DNA from: Planctomycetia bacterium
Lineage (GTDB): Bacteria; Planctomycetota; UBA1135; GCA-002686595
DNA: 20,396 bases
Assembly (NCBI GenBank): GCA_005778045.1
Contig: SXKQ01000192.1
Span: 1 to 20,396, forward strand
Reading direction: 5' to 3'
The translations under genes were made by a program, and so were the position numbers. Below are positions 8,714 to 16,476 of the stretch, one piece after another; positions within the stretch are counted from its first letter, which is position 1; each line of letters opens with the position of its first letter. Below the pieces are notes generated by a model that was not told the origin of the DNA, did not search any database, and was given only the letters and a program-made list of their open reading frames with translations.

Positions 8714-9631
8714 ATGGCGACGCGACGGGAGTTTCTCGGTGGTTCGGTGGCAGTGGGGACAGTGCTGGCGGGATCGGCTGCAGGAACGGAAGTCGCTCCG
8801 GCGAGCGCATGCGCGGCGGTGGCGCGTCGGCGGATCCCGTGTACGGGCGAGCTGGTGCCGTGCATCGGGCTGGGGACGTCGCGCACGCTCGACGTGGATC
8901 CCGCGGGCGAACTTGCCGACCTCAAGGCCGTCATGCGGCGCTTCTTCGATCTCGGCGGCTCGGTGATCGACTCGTCGCCGATGTACGGGCGCGCGGAGGC
9001 GGTCGTGGGCAAGCTGCTCTCCGGGCTTGGGCGCAGCGACGCGTTCTTCGCGACCAAGGTGTGGACCGACAAGGGCCGCGAAGCCGGGATCGCGCAGATG
9101 GGGGACTCGGAGCGCCTGATGGGCGCCGCGCGGATCGACCTGATGCAGATCCACAATCTCGTCGACTACTCCACGCACCTCGCGACGCTGCGCGAGTGGA
9201 AGGCGGCCGGCCGCATTCGCTACATCGGCGCGACGGAAATGAAGCGCTTCGACGAGGTCGAGCGCATCGTGCGCGAGGATGGCATCGACTTCATCCAGAT
9301 CCCGTATTCGATGAAGGAGCGCGTCGTCGAGCAGCGCGTGCTGCCCGCCGCGCGCGAACACGGCGTCGCGGTGCTCGTGATGCGTCCCTTCGAGCGCGCA
9401 GGGCTCTTCGACCGCGTCGAAGGCAAGCCGCTGCCGGAGTGGGCCAAGGAGTTCGACTGCACGAGCTGGGCTCAGTTCTTCCTGAAGTGGGTGCTCGCGC
9501 ATCCCGCGGTCACCTGCCCGATCCCGGCGACGAGCAAGGTGGAGCACCTCGTCGACAACATGGCGGCGGGCGTCGGCCGTCTGCCGGACGAGTCGCTCCG
9601 CAAGCGCATGCTCGAGCACCTCGGCCTCTGA
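8714..9631 (+). CDS. Tat-exported aldo/keto reductase
   Basis: A 305-residue protein starting MATRREFLGG, a twin-arginine export signal followed by an Ala/Gly-rich hydrophobic stretch to about residue 35. The enzyme is therefore expected to fold in the cytoplasm with its nicotinamide cofactor and be exported. The aldo/keto reductase tetrad is complete: D86 in IDSSPMYG, Y91, K115 in ATKVW, and H147 in LMQIHNL. Further family landmarks are GRIRYIGAT (strand 5 region), FIQIPYS and CPIPATSK near the C-terminus. Members reduce carbonyls or oxidise alcohols, often sugars, with NADP(H). The substrate is unknown, and how a secreted enzyme keeps its cofactor is a general puzzle of such Tat-tagged relatives. 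No Shine-Dalgarno is seen before the ATG. The gene is divergent from the sulfotransferase-like gene and followed by a decayed gene. Confidence 0.92.
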   Translation: MATRREFLGGSVAVGTVLAGSAAGTEVAPASACAAVARRRIPCTGELVPCIGLGTSRTLDVDPAGELADLKAVMRRFFDLGGSVIDSSPMYGRAEAVVGKLLSGLGRSDAFFATKVWTDKGREAGIAQMGDSERLMGAARIDLMQIHNLVDYSTHLATLREWKAAGRIRYIGATEMKRFDEVERIVREDGIDFIQIPYSMKERVVEQRVLPAAREHGVAVLVMRPFERAGLFDRVEGKPLPEWAKEFDCTSWAQFFLKWVLAHPAVTCPIPATSKVEHLVDNMAAGVGRLPDESLRKRMLEHLGL

Positions 9632-9682
9632 AGGGCGCGAGCTTTCTTCCTCTCGCCAACGCGAAGGAAATCCCATGGTCAC

Positions 9683-10071
9683 GTGGTCCCGCACGCGGCC
9701 GATCGCAAGGCGATGGCGAGCCCCGAGTTCTGCGCCAAAATAAAGGCGGGGCCCAACTTGCTCGTCTACGTAGGTCCGCGCGGGGTGCCGAAGATGCCCG
9801 CCTTCCTCGGGCGCTCGATCGCGTACACGTTCCTCGTGTCGCTCGTGGTCAGCCGCATCGCGCGCGCGACGCTCACGCTGGGCGCGAACTGCCTGCAGGT
9901 GTTCCGCGTCGTCGGCGTGTCCGCTTGGCTCGCGTGCTCGTTGCAAGGGCCGTCCGACTGGATCTGGAAGTACGAGCCGACCTCAGTCGTGCTGCGCGGT
10001 TTCCTCGACGGTCTCGTGTACACGTTGCCCTGACTGCGGGCGCTTTCGGCTGGCTGTGGCCTTCGGCATGA
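9683..10071 (+). pseudogene. Decayed small membrane protein gene (N-terminally truncated, frameshifted)
   Basis: From GTG 9683 the frame reads 116 residues to a TGA at 10031-10033. It contains PHAADRKAMASPEF, a hydrophobic helix (SIAYTFLVSLVVSRIA) and LQVFRVVGVSAWLA. The frame DGLVYTL stops abruptly, but LTAGAFGWLWPSA continues immediately in another frame from 10030 to the stop at 10069-10071. Dropping two C residues from the CCC run at 10028-10030 restores a continuous DGLVYTLLTAGAFGWLWP. I recall intact relatives of about 180 residues in Planctomycetota and others, with an extra N-terminal membrane helix before the PH motif and exactly this C-terminal ending. That N-terminal part (about 60-70 residues) has no room here, because the aldo/keto reductase ends at 9631. 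I conclude that it is a remnant with one deletion and one frameshift. A sequencing error could explain the frameshift but not the missing N-terminus. The function of the family is unknown to me. Confidence 0.7.
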
Positions 10072-10299
10072 AGTTCCGATGGGGACGGGGCGCATGGAAG
10101 GACCTTCCATGGGGCCGAGGGCGGTCCCGCGCTAGACTATGTGGGGGCATCGGGCGAGCGGTCTCGGCGCGCGCCTTCCGGTGGACGGCCTGTGCAGTCC
10201 GCCGGTAGGACGCGCCGATACTGCCCGCGGTCGCAGGGCCTCCCCAATCACCGTCGCGCGACCGTCCCCCGAGCCAGCAGAGCGAGCCCAACCCCAGCC
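10072..10299. other. 228-base non-coding leader before the sugar amidotransferase
   Basis: No convincing coding signal lies here. It holds the 19-base palindrome at 10093-10111 and a weak minus-10-like TAGACT at 10133-10138, for which I find no suitably spaced minus-35 box. The last bases before the ATG at 10300 are C-rich with no Shine-Dalgarno. A reading frame runs in from 10141 and is continuous with the amidotransferase, but it shows no family-like sequence and would bury the catalytic Cys, so I treat it as untranslated. It probably contains the promoter of the amidotransferase. Confidence 0.45.
10093..10111. promoter_or_regulatory. Perfect 19-base palindrome, candidate operator
   Basis: CATGGAAGG, a central A, then CCTTCCATG: two 9-base arms that are exact reverse complements, with a single-base centre. 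It lies 22 bases after the end of the decayed gene and 188 bases upstream of the amidotransferase ATG. A one-base centre cannot form a stable hairpin loop, so a dimeric DNA-binding protein site is more likely than a terminator. Which gene it would control, probably the amidotransferase, is inference. Confidence 0.4.
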
Positions 10300-12252
10300 A
10301 TGTGCGGCATCTTCGGAGTCGTCTACGGTCGTGACGCGTCCTTCGACGCGTCCTTCGCCGGAAAGGTCGTCGAGACCTTGTTCCGCTGCTCGGAGGCTCG
10401 CGGTCGCGAGGCGGCGGGACTCGCGGTGCACGATGGGGACTCGATCCACGTCCTCAAGCAGGCCGGCTCGGTCGACCAGTTCCTCGCCAACCCCAAGTAT
10501 GGCGAGGTGATGGACGGCGCGCTCTCGCGCTGGACCACGGCGGTGCGCGAGGGGCGGCCCGCGACGCTCGCCATCACGGGCCACTCGCGGCTCGTCACGA
10601 ATGGCGCGCAGACGGAAGGCGACAACAACCAGCCAGTCATCGCGCGCGGATCGGTGATGATCCACAACGGGATCATCGTCAACGACGCGCAGCTGTGGAG
10701 CAGTAACCCAGACCTCGTGCGGCGCACGGAGGTCGATACCGAAGTGCTCGCCAACCTGCTGCGCAAGCACTTCGAAGCCTCGCAGGACGTGGTCTGGGCG
10801 ACGCGCAAGGTCTTCTCGGAGATCGAGGGCGCCGCGAGCGTGGCGTGCTTCCTCGACGACGTCTCGAGCCTGCTGCTTGCCACCAACACAGGCTCCCTGT
10901 TCTTCGCGATCAACGAGCGTCGCTCGTTCCTCGCCTTTGCATCCGAGCGCTTCATCCTGCAGCGCCTGCTCGATTCGCACGGAGTCGCGGAGCACGTCGG
11001 CAAGTGCGAAGTCGAGCCGCTGCACGCGGGCAGTGGCATGCTCGTCGGCCTGAAGGACCTCGGCGTCCAGTCGTTCAACAGCCTCGGCAAGGCCGTGGAG
11101 GACCTGCCGGGCGCCAGCGCACCGGCGGTGCATTCGAAGGTCGCGATCCAGGACCACACCAAGACGGGCAAGAACCTCCAGCGTTGCAAGAAGTGCATCC
11201 TGCCGGAGACCTATCCGTTCATGGACTTCGACACGAACGGCGTGTGCCGCTACTGCCGCAACTGGCGGACGATCGACGTCAAGGGCGAGGAGGCGCTGCT
11301 CAAGGCCGTCGAGCCCTACCGCTCGAAGGACGGCAGCCCGGACGTGATCGTCGCCTTCTCGGGCGGCCGCGACAGCGCCTACGGTTTGCACTACGTGAAG
11401 AAGAACCTCGGGATGAACCCGGTGGCGTTCACGTACGACTGGGGCCTCGTCACCGACCTCGCGCGCCGCAACCAGGCGCGCCTGTGCGGCAAGCTCGGCG
11501 TCGAGCACATCCTGCGCTCCGCCGACATCCCGACCAAGCGTCGCTACGTGCGCAAGAACGTCGAGGCGTGGCTCAAGAAGCCCGAGCTCGGCATGGTCAC
11601 GCTGTTCACGGCCGGCGACAAGCAGTTCTACAAGTACGCCCGCGACCTGCGGAAAGAGACAGGCATCAAGCTCGTGGTCTTCTGCACGGGCAACATGATC
11701 GAGGACACGCCGTACAAGACGGGGTTGTGTGGCATCCGTGAGAAGGACCACGGGATGACGCTCACGGGCTTGCACCAGTGGGACGAGTTCCGGCTGCTCT
11801 GGTACTACTTCCAGAACTACGTCAAGAATTCGGGCTACTGGAACGAGTCGCTCAAGGACACGCTGGACGCGTACTACCAGACCTTCGTGGTGAAGGACGA
11901 CTTCCTGTACCTCTACCACTACCTGAAGTGGGACGAGCGCACGATCGTCGACACGATCCGCAACGAGTACGACTGGGAGGTCGCGACCGATACCACGACC
12001 ACGTGGCGCATCGGCGACGGCACCGCTCCGTTCTACAACTACATCTACATGACGATGGCGGGCTTCTCGGAAGACGAGGTCATGCTGTCGAACATGATCC
12101 GCGAGGGCGTGCTCACGCGCGACGAGGCCTTCAAGAAGGCGGCGGAGTTCAACCGTCCGCGCTGGCCGAGCCTGCGCGAGTATGCGCAGATCGTGGGCTT
12201 CAACCTCGAAGAGGCGATCCAGAAGATCAACGCGGCGCCGAAGCTCTATTGA
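10300..12252 (+). CDS. Glutamine-dependent sugar amidotransferase: class II GATase fused to WbpG/PseA-like PP-loop domain
   Basis: A 650-residue protein with start ATG 10300, because MCGIFG places the class II glutaminase nucleophile as Cys2. The glutaminase (about 1-260) keeps R97 in GHSRLVTNG, N123-G124 in IHNG and D146 in VDTEVLANLL, so it should be active and make ammonia from glutamine. It has no SIS isomerase domain, so it is not GlmS. From about 290 comes a zinc-knuckle-like C296xxC299...C316xxC319, then the PP-loop ATP-pyrophosphatase motif SGGRDS (354-359), as in N-acetyl sugar amidotransferases (WbpG, PseA). Those enzymes activate an acetamido group with ATP and replace its oxygen with ammonia, giving an acetamidino sugar. 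Known WbpG receives ammonia from separate HisH/HisF-type partners, and none is seen here, so the fused glutaminase probably supplies it. The enzyme is cytoplasmic. Its neighbours are surface-glycan genes. The exact sugar is unknown. Confidence 0.85.
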   Translation: MCGIFGVVYGRDASFDASFAGKVVETLFRCSEARGREAAGLAVHDGDSIHVLKQAGSVDQFLANPKYGEVMDGALSRWTTAVREGRPATLAITGHSRLVTNGAQTEGDNNQPVIARGSVMIHNGIIVNDAQLWSSNPDLVRRTEVDTEVLANLLRKHFEASQDVVWATRKVFSEIEGAASVACFLDDVSSLLLATNTGSLFFAINERRSFLAFASERFILQRLLDSHGVAEHVGKCEVEPLHAGSGMLVGLKDLGVQSFNSLGKAVEDLPGASAPAVHSKVAIQDHTKTGKNLQRCKKCILPETYPFMDFDTNGVCRYCRNWRTIDVKGEEALLKAVEPYRSKDGSPDVIVAFSGGRDSAYGLHYVKKNLGMNPVAFTYDWGLVTDLARRNQARLCGKLGVEHILRSADIPTKRRYVRKNVEAWLKKPELGMVTLFTAGDKQFYKYARDLRKETGIKLVVFCTGNMIEDTPYKTGLCGIREKDHGMTLTGLHQWDEFRLLWYYFQNYVKNSGYWNESLKDTLDAYYQTFVVKDDFLYLYHYLKWDERTIVDTIRNEYDWEVATDTTTTWRIGDGTAPFYNYIYMTMAGFSEDEVMLSNMIREGVLTRDEAFKKAAEFNRPRWPSLREYAQIVGFNLEEAIQKINAAPKLY

Positions 12253-12279
12253 GCTCGTCGGCGCTCGGCGCAGCGTAGG

Positions 12280-13305
12280 TCAGCGGCGCGGCTCGATCGG
12301 GCCGCCGCACAGGGGCTGGCGCGGCACGTTCTGGATGTCGAAGGCGAAGGACTGCGTCAGGAACTGCACGCCGAGGATGATCGGCATGGCGGCGATCATG
12401 ACTTGGCCCGCGGTCGCGTCGACGTGGGTCTCCTGCACTTCGAGCCACACGATCGTGCCGTAGATCGCGCCCCAAAGGAGCACGGGCAGGCCGAGCAGCA
12501 GGTAGAGCGAGACGGCCGTGAAGTCGTAGACGAAGTGGCGCCAGAACATGCGCCGCAGGAAGCCGAACAGGAGCTTGGGCGGGAAGCCGAACAGCGTGCG
12601 CGTCACCGACAGCGAGCTCTTCTCGTCGCCGTAGCGCGCCGGAATCGCGATGTCCTTCACGACGGCGCGCATGATGCCGAGTTGGATCAGGAAGCCCGAC
12701 TCGAAGAAATAGCGCTTGTGCAGCTTCTCGAGATCGACACGGCGCAGAAGGTCCGCGCGCATCGCGACGTAGCCGTTGGCGGGGTCGAACAGGTTCCAGT
12801 AGCCCGAGGCGAGCTTGACGAGGAACGTGAGGCCTGCGTTGCCGAAGATGCGGACCGCGGGCATCGACTTGAGCGCGGCGACGTGCTCGTAGCGGTTGCC
12901 CTTGGCGAAATCGCAGGCGCCGTCGAGCAGCGGCTGGATCAGGCGCGGCAGCTCGCTCGGGTCCATCTGGTCGTCGCCATCCATCTTCACGATGACGTCA
13001 AGGTTGAGCCCGAGCGCGTGGCGGAAGCCGGTCTGCATCGCGCCGCCGACCCCCTGGTTGATCTCGTGCCGCAGGATCTCGACGCGCGGGTCCGCGAGTG
13101 CGACCAACTTCTCGTACGTGTCGTCGGGACTCGCGTCGATCACGACCACGATCTTCGAGACGTAGGAAGGCAGCCCGCGCACGACGTTTTGGATGTGGCG
13201 CGAAACTTGGTAGGCGGGAATCACCACGCCAATCGAGTAGCGGGAGAACTGGGCGGCTTCCATGGTCAGCAAGAAGGGTAGCGAGACAGCCCGGGGGGCC
13301 GCCAT
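12280..13305 (-). CDS. Family 2 glycosyltransferase with C-terminal membrane helices
   Basis: A 341-residue protein from ATG 13305; a second ATG at 13263 would give 327 residues. The first is favoured because AAGGG, a reasonable Shine-Dalgarno overlapping the stop codon of the upstream gene, sits 6 bases before it. The GT-A fold is clear: SIGVVIPAY (24-32), VVVIDASPDDT, HEINQGVGGAMQTGF, and the metal/nucleotide-binding MDGDDQMD (D109, D111, D112). Two hydrophobic helices near the C-terminus (about 255-285 and 300-325) anchor it in the inner membrane with the active site in the cytoplasm. This layout fits enzymes that load a sugar onto a polyprenyl phosphate or add it to a lipid-linked glycan. 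It is third in the flippase-GT39-GT2 operon, 9 bases after the GT39-like gene, so it may make the polyprenyl-phosphate sugar that the GT39-like enzyme uses; that link is inferred. Confidence 0.87.
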   Translation of the reverse strand: MAAPRAVSLPFLLTMEAAQFSRYSIGVVIPAYQVSRHIQNVVRGLPSYVSKIVVVIDASPDDTYEKLVALADPRVEILRHEINQGVGGAMQTGFRHALGLNLDVIVKMDGDDQMDPSELPRLIQPLLDGACDFAKGNRYEHVAALKSMPAVRIFGNAGLTFLVKLASGYWNLFDPANGYVAMRADLLRRVDLEKLHKRYFFESGFLIQLGIMRAVVKDIAIPARYGDEKSSLSVTRTLFGFPPKLLFGFLRRMFWRHFVYDFTAVSLYLLLGLPVLLWGAIYGTIVWLEVQETHVDATAGQVMIAAMPIILGVQFLTQSFAFDIQNVPRQPLCGGPIEPRR

Positions 13306-13314
13306 CCGGTGCCC

Positions 13315-15090
13315 TTATCGGCGCGGGGGGCCGAAGACTTCGATCACAGGGCCGGTCCTGCGGGCCTTGAGGACCCGGAATAGAAACAGGGGAGCCTCCA
13401 CGCTGGTTTCCTCCTGGTAGCCAAGGGGGTGGTCGCTCTCGGTTCCGGGACCGTCGGGTCCGATGCGGACGAGGAGCTCGCGGCTCGCCGACAGTGCCTC
13501 GCGCACCCGCGTGCCGGCCGGGTCGGTACGGTTTTCGGCGAACACCTCGATCACGGTCAGCGTGCCCGCTTGCTCCGCGACGTAGCCCGCAGGGTCATTG
13601 CGCATCTGGAGCGGCTTTGCGGGCATCCAGCGCAGCTTCCAGCGCTCAGGCGCGACCATGTCCGGATGGAGCGACTGGTAGCGGCTCCACGGCCATTGGA
13701 AGCGCGCCTCCAGCGGCAGCTTGGGGCCGGGCCAGGGCCCGAGCGTCCCGGGGTCGCGCGCGAGCGGGAGCTCGAGTCCCGGCCACACGGCGACGTCCTG
13801 CTCGGGTTGCGCGCTCGAAGAGAGCCACTGCGCCGCCACCGCGGTGGTGTGGGGCGCGGAGCGGATCTCGCTCAGGCGCCAGGACGCGAACGCGGGCAGG
13901 GCCAGCGCCGCCGTGCACAGTCCGATCTGGCCGGAGGGTTCCGCGAAGGCGGAGCTGCGGCGGGAGAGCATGCGGGAGAGCTCGCGCAGCGCGAACGCCG
14001 CCGCAAGCGCGAGGTAGGGCAGGAGCGGCAGCAGGAAGCGCTCGTACGTGCGCTCGTAGGCGAGCAGCAGCAGCGCGTAGGGCACGACGAACGAGAGTAC
14101 GACCCACGTGTCGCGGCGACGGGTGAAGTTGTCGACCTTGGGCGCTTCGGCGGGCTTGCGCAGCAGGCGCGGGAGCACGAGCACGCCGGCGATGACGAGC
14201 AACACAAGCAGCGCGGGCTCGTAGGAGACGAGCGAGCGGAAGGTGGGCTCGACGCCGCGGCCGAGAAACTGCCGGAGGAAGATCTCGTGGCCGCCGAGGA
14301 ACAGCGTCCACGTGTCGGCGTCGAAGCCGAGGTTGCGCGTGGCGGAGTCTGCGCTCTCCTGCGCTGCGGGGAAGAACAGGAACGGGTAGAAAACGGGCAG
14401 CGAAAGTGCCACGAAGAGCAGTGCGAGGAATAGCCGCGGCTCGAGCCACTTCGACTTGTAGGTGCGACGGGCGAAGTGCGCCACGAAGAACGTGACGAGC
14501 GTGAGCACGCCCGTGTGCAGCGTTCCCACCGCGATCGCGCATGCGGCGCCGGCGAGCGCATAGCGCAGCGTCGTGCCTTGGTGGCGCAGGTGCACGGCGG
14601 CAACGACCGCGGCCAGGAACGTCGCGCAGGCGACGGCGTGGGGTCGGGATTGCTGCGAGAAGCTGTGGTGGAGCAGGCTGAAGGCGACGAAGGTGGAGGC
14701 GACGAGCGCCCAGCGGCGCTCGAGGAACCACGAGGCGAGCAGGAACGTCAGCGGGATCGCGAGGACCGCGAGCAGCGCCACCGTGAGCCGCGACTGGATG
14801 TGGGGCGCCGCGGCTGCCTGCAGCTGGTCCTCGAGCGTCGACGGCGCGACATCCGGCAGCGCGACGGCGCCAGACTTGACGACGTGCGCGACGAACAGTG
14901 GGTACCAGCGGAACTCGCGATCCGAGCGCCATTCCGAGCCGCCCTGCTGGAGCAGCTCGACCTGCCGCGGAATCTTGCAGTCCTGCTCCAGCACCATCGG
15001 AAGCCCGTGCGAGATGCCTCGGACACGCAGGCCGAAGGCCAAGAGCACGAGCAACGCGACGAGGATCCAGGCCAGACGGGACTTCTTCAT
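13315..15090 (-). CDS. GT-C fold (GT39/ArnT-like) integral membrane glycosyltransferase
   Basis: A 591-residue polytopic protein. The N-terminal helix (about 6-24) is followed by a loop with acidic residues E35 and D37 in LEQDCKIP, as expected for the catalytic first extracytoplasmic loop of GT-C enzymes. Many hydrophobic helices run from about 100 to 390, including stretches such as LTVALLAVLAIPLTFLLA and SLPVFYPFLFFPA. The last ~190 residues form a largely soluble domain. Such enzymes transfer a sugar from polyprenyl phosphate to an acceptor (lipid, glycan or protein) on the outer side of the inner membrane. The start ATG at 15090 lies 7 bases after the flippase stop, so translation is probably coupled. 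Acceptor and sugar cannot be read from the sequence. The GT39 assignment is by overall character, not by a diagnostic motif. Confidence 0.78.
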   Translation of the reverse strand: MKKSRLAWILVALLVLLAFGLRVRGISHGLPMVLEQDCKIPRQVELLQQGGSEWRSDREFRWYPLFVAHVVKSGAVALPDVAPSTLEDQLQAAAAPHIQSRLTVALLAVLAIPLTFLLASWFLERRWALVASTFVAFSLLHHSFSQQSRPHAVACATFLAAVVAAVHLRHQGTTLRYALAGAACAIAVGTLHTGVLTLVTFFVAHFARRTYKSKWLEPRLFLALLFVALSLPVFYPFLFFPAAQESADSATRNLGFDADTWTLFLGGHEIFLRQFLGRGVEPTFRSLVSYEPALLVLLVIAGVLVLPRLLRKPAEAPKVDNFTRRRDTWVVLSFVVPYALLLLAYERTYERFLLPLLPYLALAAAFALRELSRMLSRRSSAFAEPSGQIGLCTAALALPAFASWRLSEIRSAPHTTAVAAQWLSSSAQPEQDVAVWPGLELPLARDPGTLGPWPGPKLPLEARFQWPWSRYQSLHPDMVAPERWKLRWMPAKPLQMRNDPAGYVAEQAGTLTVIEVFAENRTDPAGTRVREALSASRELLVRIGPDGPGTESDHPLGYQEETSVEAPLFLFRVLKARRTGPVIEVFGPPRR

Positions 15091-15097
15091 CGCTCGC

Positions 15098-16393
15098 TCA
15101 CAGTTGGAGTCCGACGAGGCGGGTCACCATGTCGCGCAGCACGAACGTGGCGCACACGAGGCACATTCCGGTCGCAGCGGCGGCCCCCTCGAGGCCGAGC
15201 ACGGGGATCAGTGCGGCGTTGCCGAACACGTTGACGAGCACGATGCTCGACATCATCAGCGTGTGCCAGCCCGGGCGGTTCGCCATGAGCAGCGTCTGCG
15301 CGAACGGCATGTAGCCGGAGGCGAACAGCATGCCGGCGAGGATCAGTCCGAACGGGATCCAGCCCGCGGCGAACTCGGGGCGCTCGAGGACCTGCAGCAG
15401 CACGGGGAAGCCGCCAAAGGCGAGCAGCGCCACGACAGTGAACAACGCGTAGGTGACTCGCCGGCCCTTGTGCACGATCGGCTCGAGCTCGCGCAGCTTG
15501 CCCGCGGAGATGTGCTCGGCAAGGATCGGGTTGTAGTTGTTCTGCAGCACGACGAGAATCTGGTACACGCCCTCCGCGACGAAGGCTGCGAAGCTGTAAA
15601 CGCCGACCTTGCCGTCGTCGAGAAACAGGCCGAGCATCAAGACGTCGACGCGCGAGTTGAGCTCCAGCAGCATGCCGCTCGCGAAGCTCTTGGCGCCGTA
15701 GCGCACGTGCTCGCGCGCCCACTCGCTCCACATGCCGCGCGCGGGGCCGCGCACGAAGCGCGCGACGTCGATCGCGAGCGGAACGAACAGGATCGTCTCG
15801 GCGAACGTGAACAGGAACGCGATGCGGCTCGAGTCCATGCCGCTCGCCATCACGAGCAGAAGTCCTCCGAGCATGGAGAGGTAGCGCAGCGACGAGTACA
15901 GCGCGTAGGCCCTCATGCGCTGCTGCGCATTGACGACCGCGAGCAGCACCTTGTTGAGCGCGAAGAAGAACAGGCCGGGCGCGGCGGCCGCGATCCCGTC
16001 GGCGACTCCGGGGCTCTCGAGGGCGCGCGCGAGCAGCGGGCCGGACACGAGGAACAGCGCGGCCGCGAAGAGTGCGAGGGCGAGGGCCGGTGCCAGCGCG
16101 CCGAGGATCGCCGCCGCGACGCGCGGCCTGTCGTGGGGGGCCTCGGCGATGGCGCGCAGCGCGGAGCGGTCAATGCCGCCGACCGCGAGCTGGCTGAAGA
16201 AGATGTAGGCCGCCCAGACCTGATTGTAGACACCGAACGGCGCGGCTCCGTACTCGTGCCCGATGCCGAGGTTGATGGCGAAGCCGCACAGGGCGAGCAT
16301 CACCACGCTGGCGAGATTCCACAGCGCGTCCTGCTGGAACTTGCCGGACAGGGCAGAGCGCAGGCGGGCCGCGAGGCCGCCGGAGGGGCTCAT
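15098..16393 (-). CDS. Wzx-type polysaccharide flippase (MOP superfamily)
   Basis: A 431-residue polytopic membrane protein with about 12 hydrophobic helices spread over its whole length and a short basic N-terminus. The opening (KFQQDALWNLASVVMLA), YGAAPFGVYNQVWAAYIFFS near the first loops, and a central ELNSRVDVLMLGLF are typical of O-antigen and exopolysaccharide translocases. These move undecaprenyl-pyrophosphate-linked oligosaccharide from the inner to the outer face of the cytoplasmic membrane. The ATG at 16393 has GAGG 8 bases before it as a modest ribosome site. It heads a minus-strand operon with two glycosyltransferases and diverges from an unrelated membrane protein gene across 83 bases, so the operon promoter should lie in 16394-16476. 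I see no clear sigma-70 boxes there. Confidence 0.87.
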   Translation of the reverse strand: MSPSGGLAARLRSALSGKFQQDALWNLASVVMLALCGFAINLGIGHEYGAAPFGVYNQVWAAYIFFSQLAVGGIDRSALRAIAEAPHDRPRVAAAILGALAPALALALFAAALFLVSGPLLARALESPGVADGIAAAAPGLFFFALNKVLLAVVNAQQRMRAYALYSSLRYLSMLGGLLLVMASGMDSSRIAFLFTFAETILFVPLAIDVARFVRGPARGMWSEWAREHVRYGAKSFASGMLLELNSRVDVLMLGLFLDDGKVGVYSFAAFVAEGVYQILVVLQNNYNPILAEHISAGKLRELEPIVHKGRRVTYALFTVVALLAFGGFPVLLQVLERPEFAAGWIPFGLILAGMLFASGYMPFAQTLLMANRPGWHTLMMSSIVLVNVFGNAALIPVLGLEGAAAATGMCLVCATFVLRDMVTRLVGLQL

Positions 16394-16476
16394 GCGCGCG
16401 GCCTCGGCGGGCGGAGAGGCATGGGGCGGTGCACGTGGAGACGGTACAACAGCGCGCGGCGCGGTAGAAAGGGCAC

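Noticed and set aside
8663..9946. 5' extension of the arylsulfotransferase-family frame up to 9946
   Set aside because: It would run antisense through the aldo/keto reductase, and the signal peptide begins exactly at ATG 8662.
10133..10138. TAGACT as a minus-10 box
   Set aside because: The nearest minus-35-like bases are about 22 away, and nothing else supports a promoter call.
10141..10299. N-terminal extension of the amidotransferase frame
   Set aside because: Class II glutaminases need Cys at position 2; extension text is low-complexity Arg/Ser/Pro.
10300..11080. GlmS (glucosamine-6-phosphate synthase) suggested by MCGIFG
   Set aside because: No SIS domains follow; the downstream half is a PP-loop ATP-dependent enzyme.
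10132..11919. Minus-strand open frame of 595 codons opposite the sugar amidotransferase
   Set aside because: It mirrors a gene with intact catalytic motifs on the plus strand; its translation is Val/Arg/His-rich and featureless.
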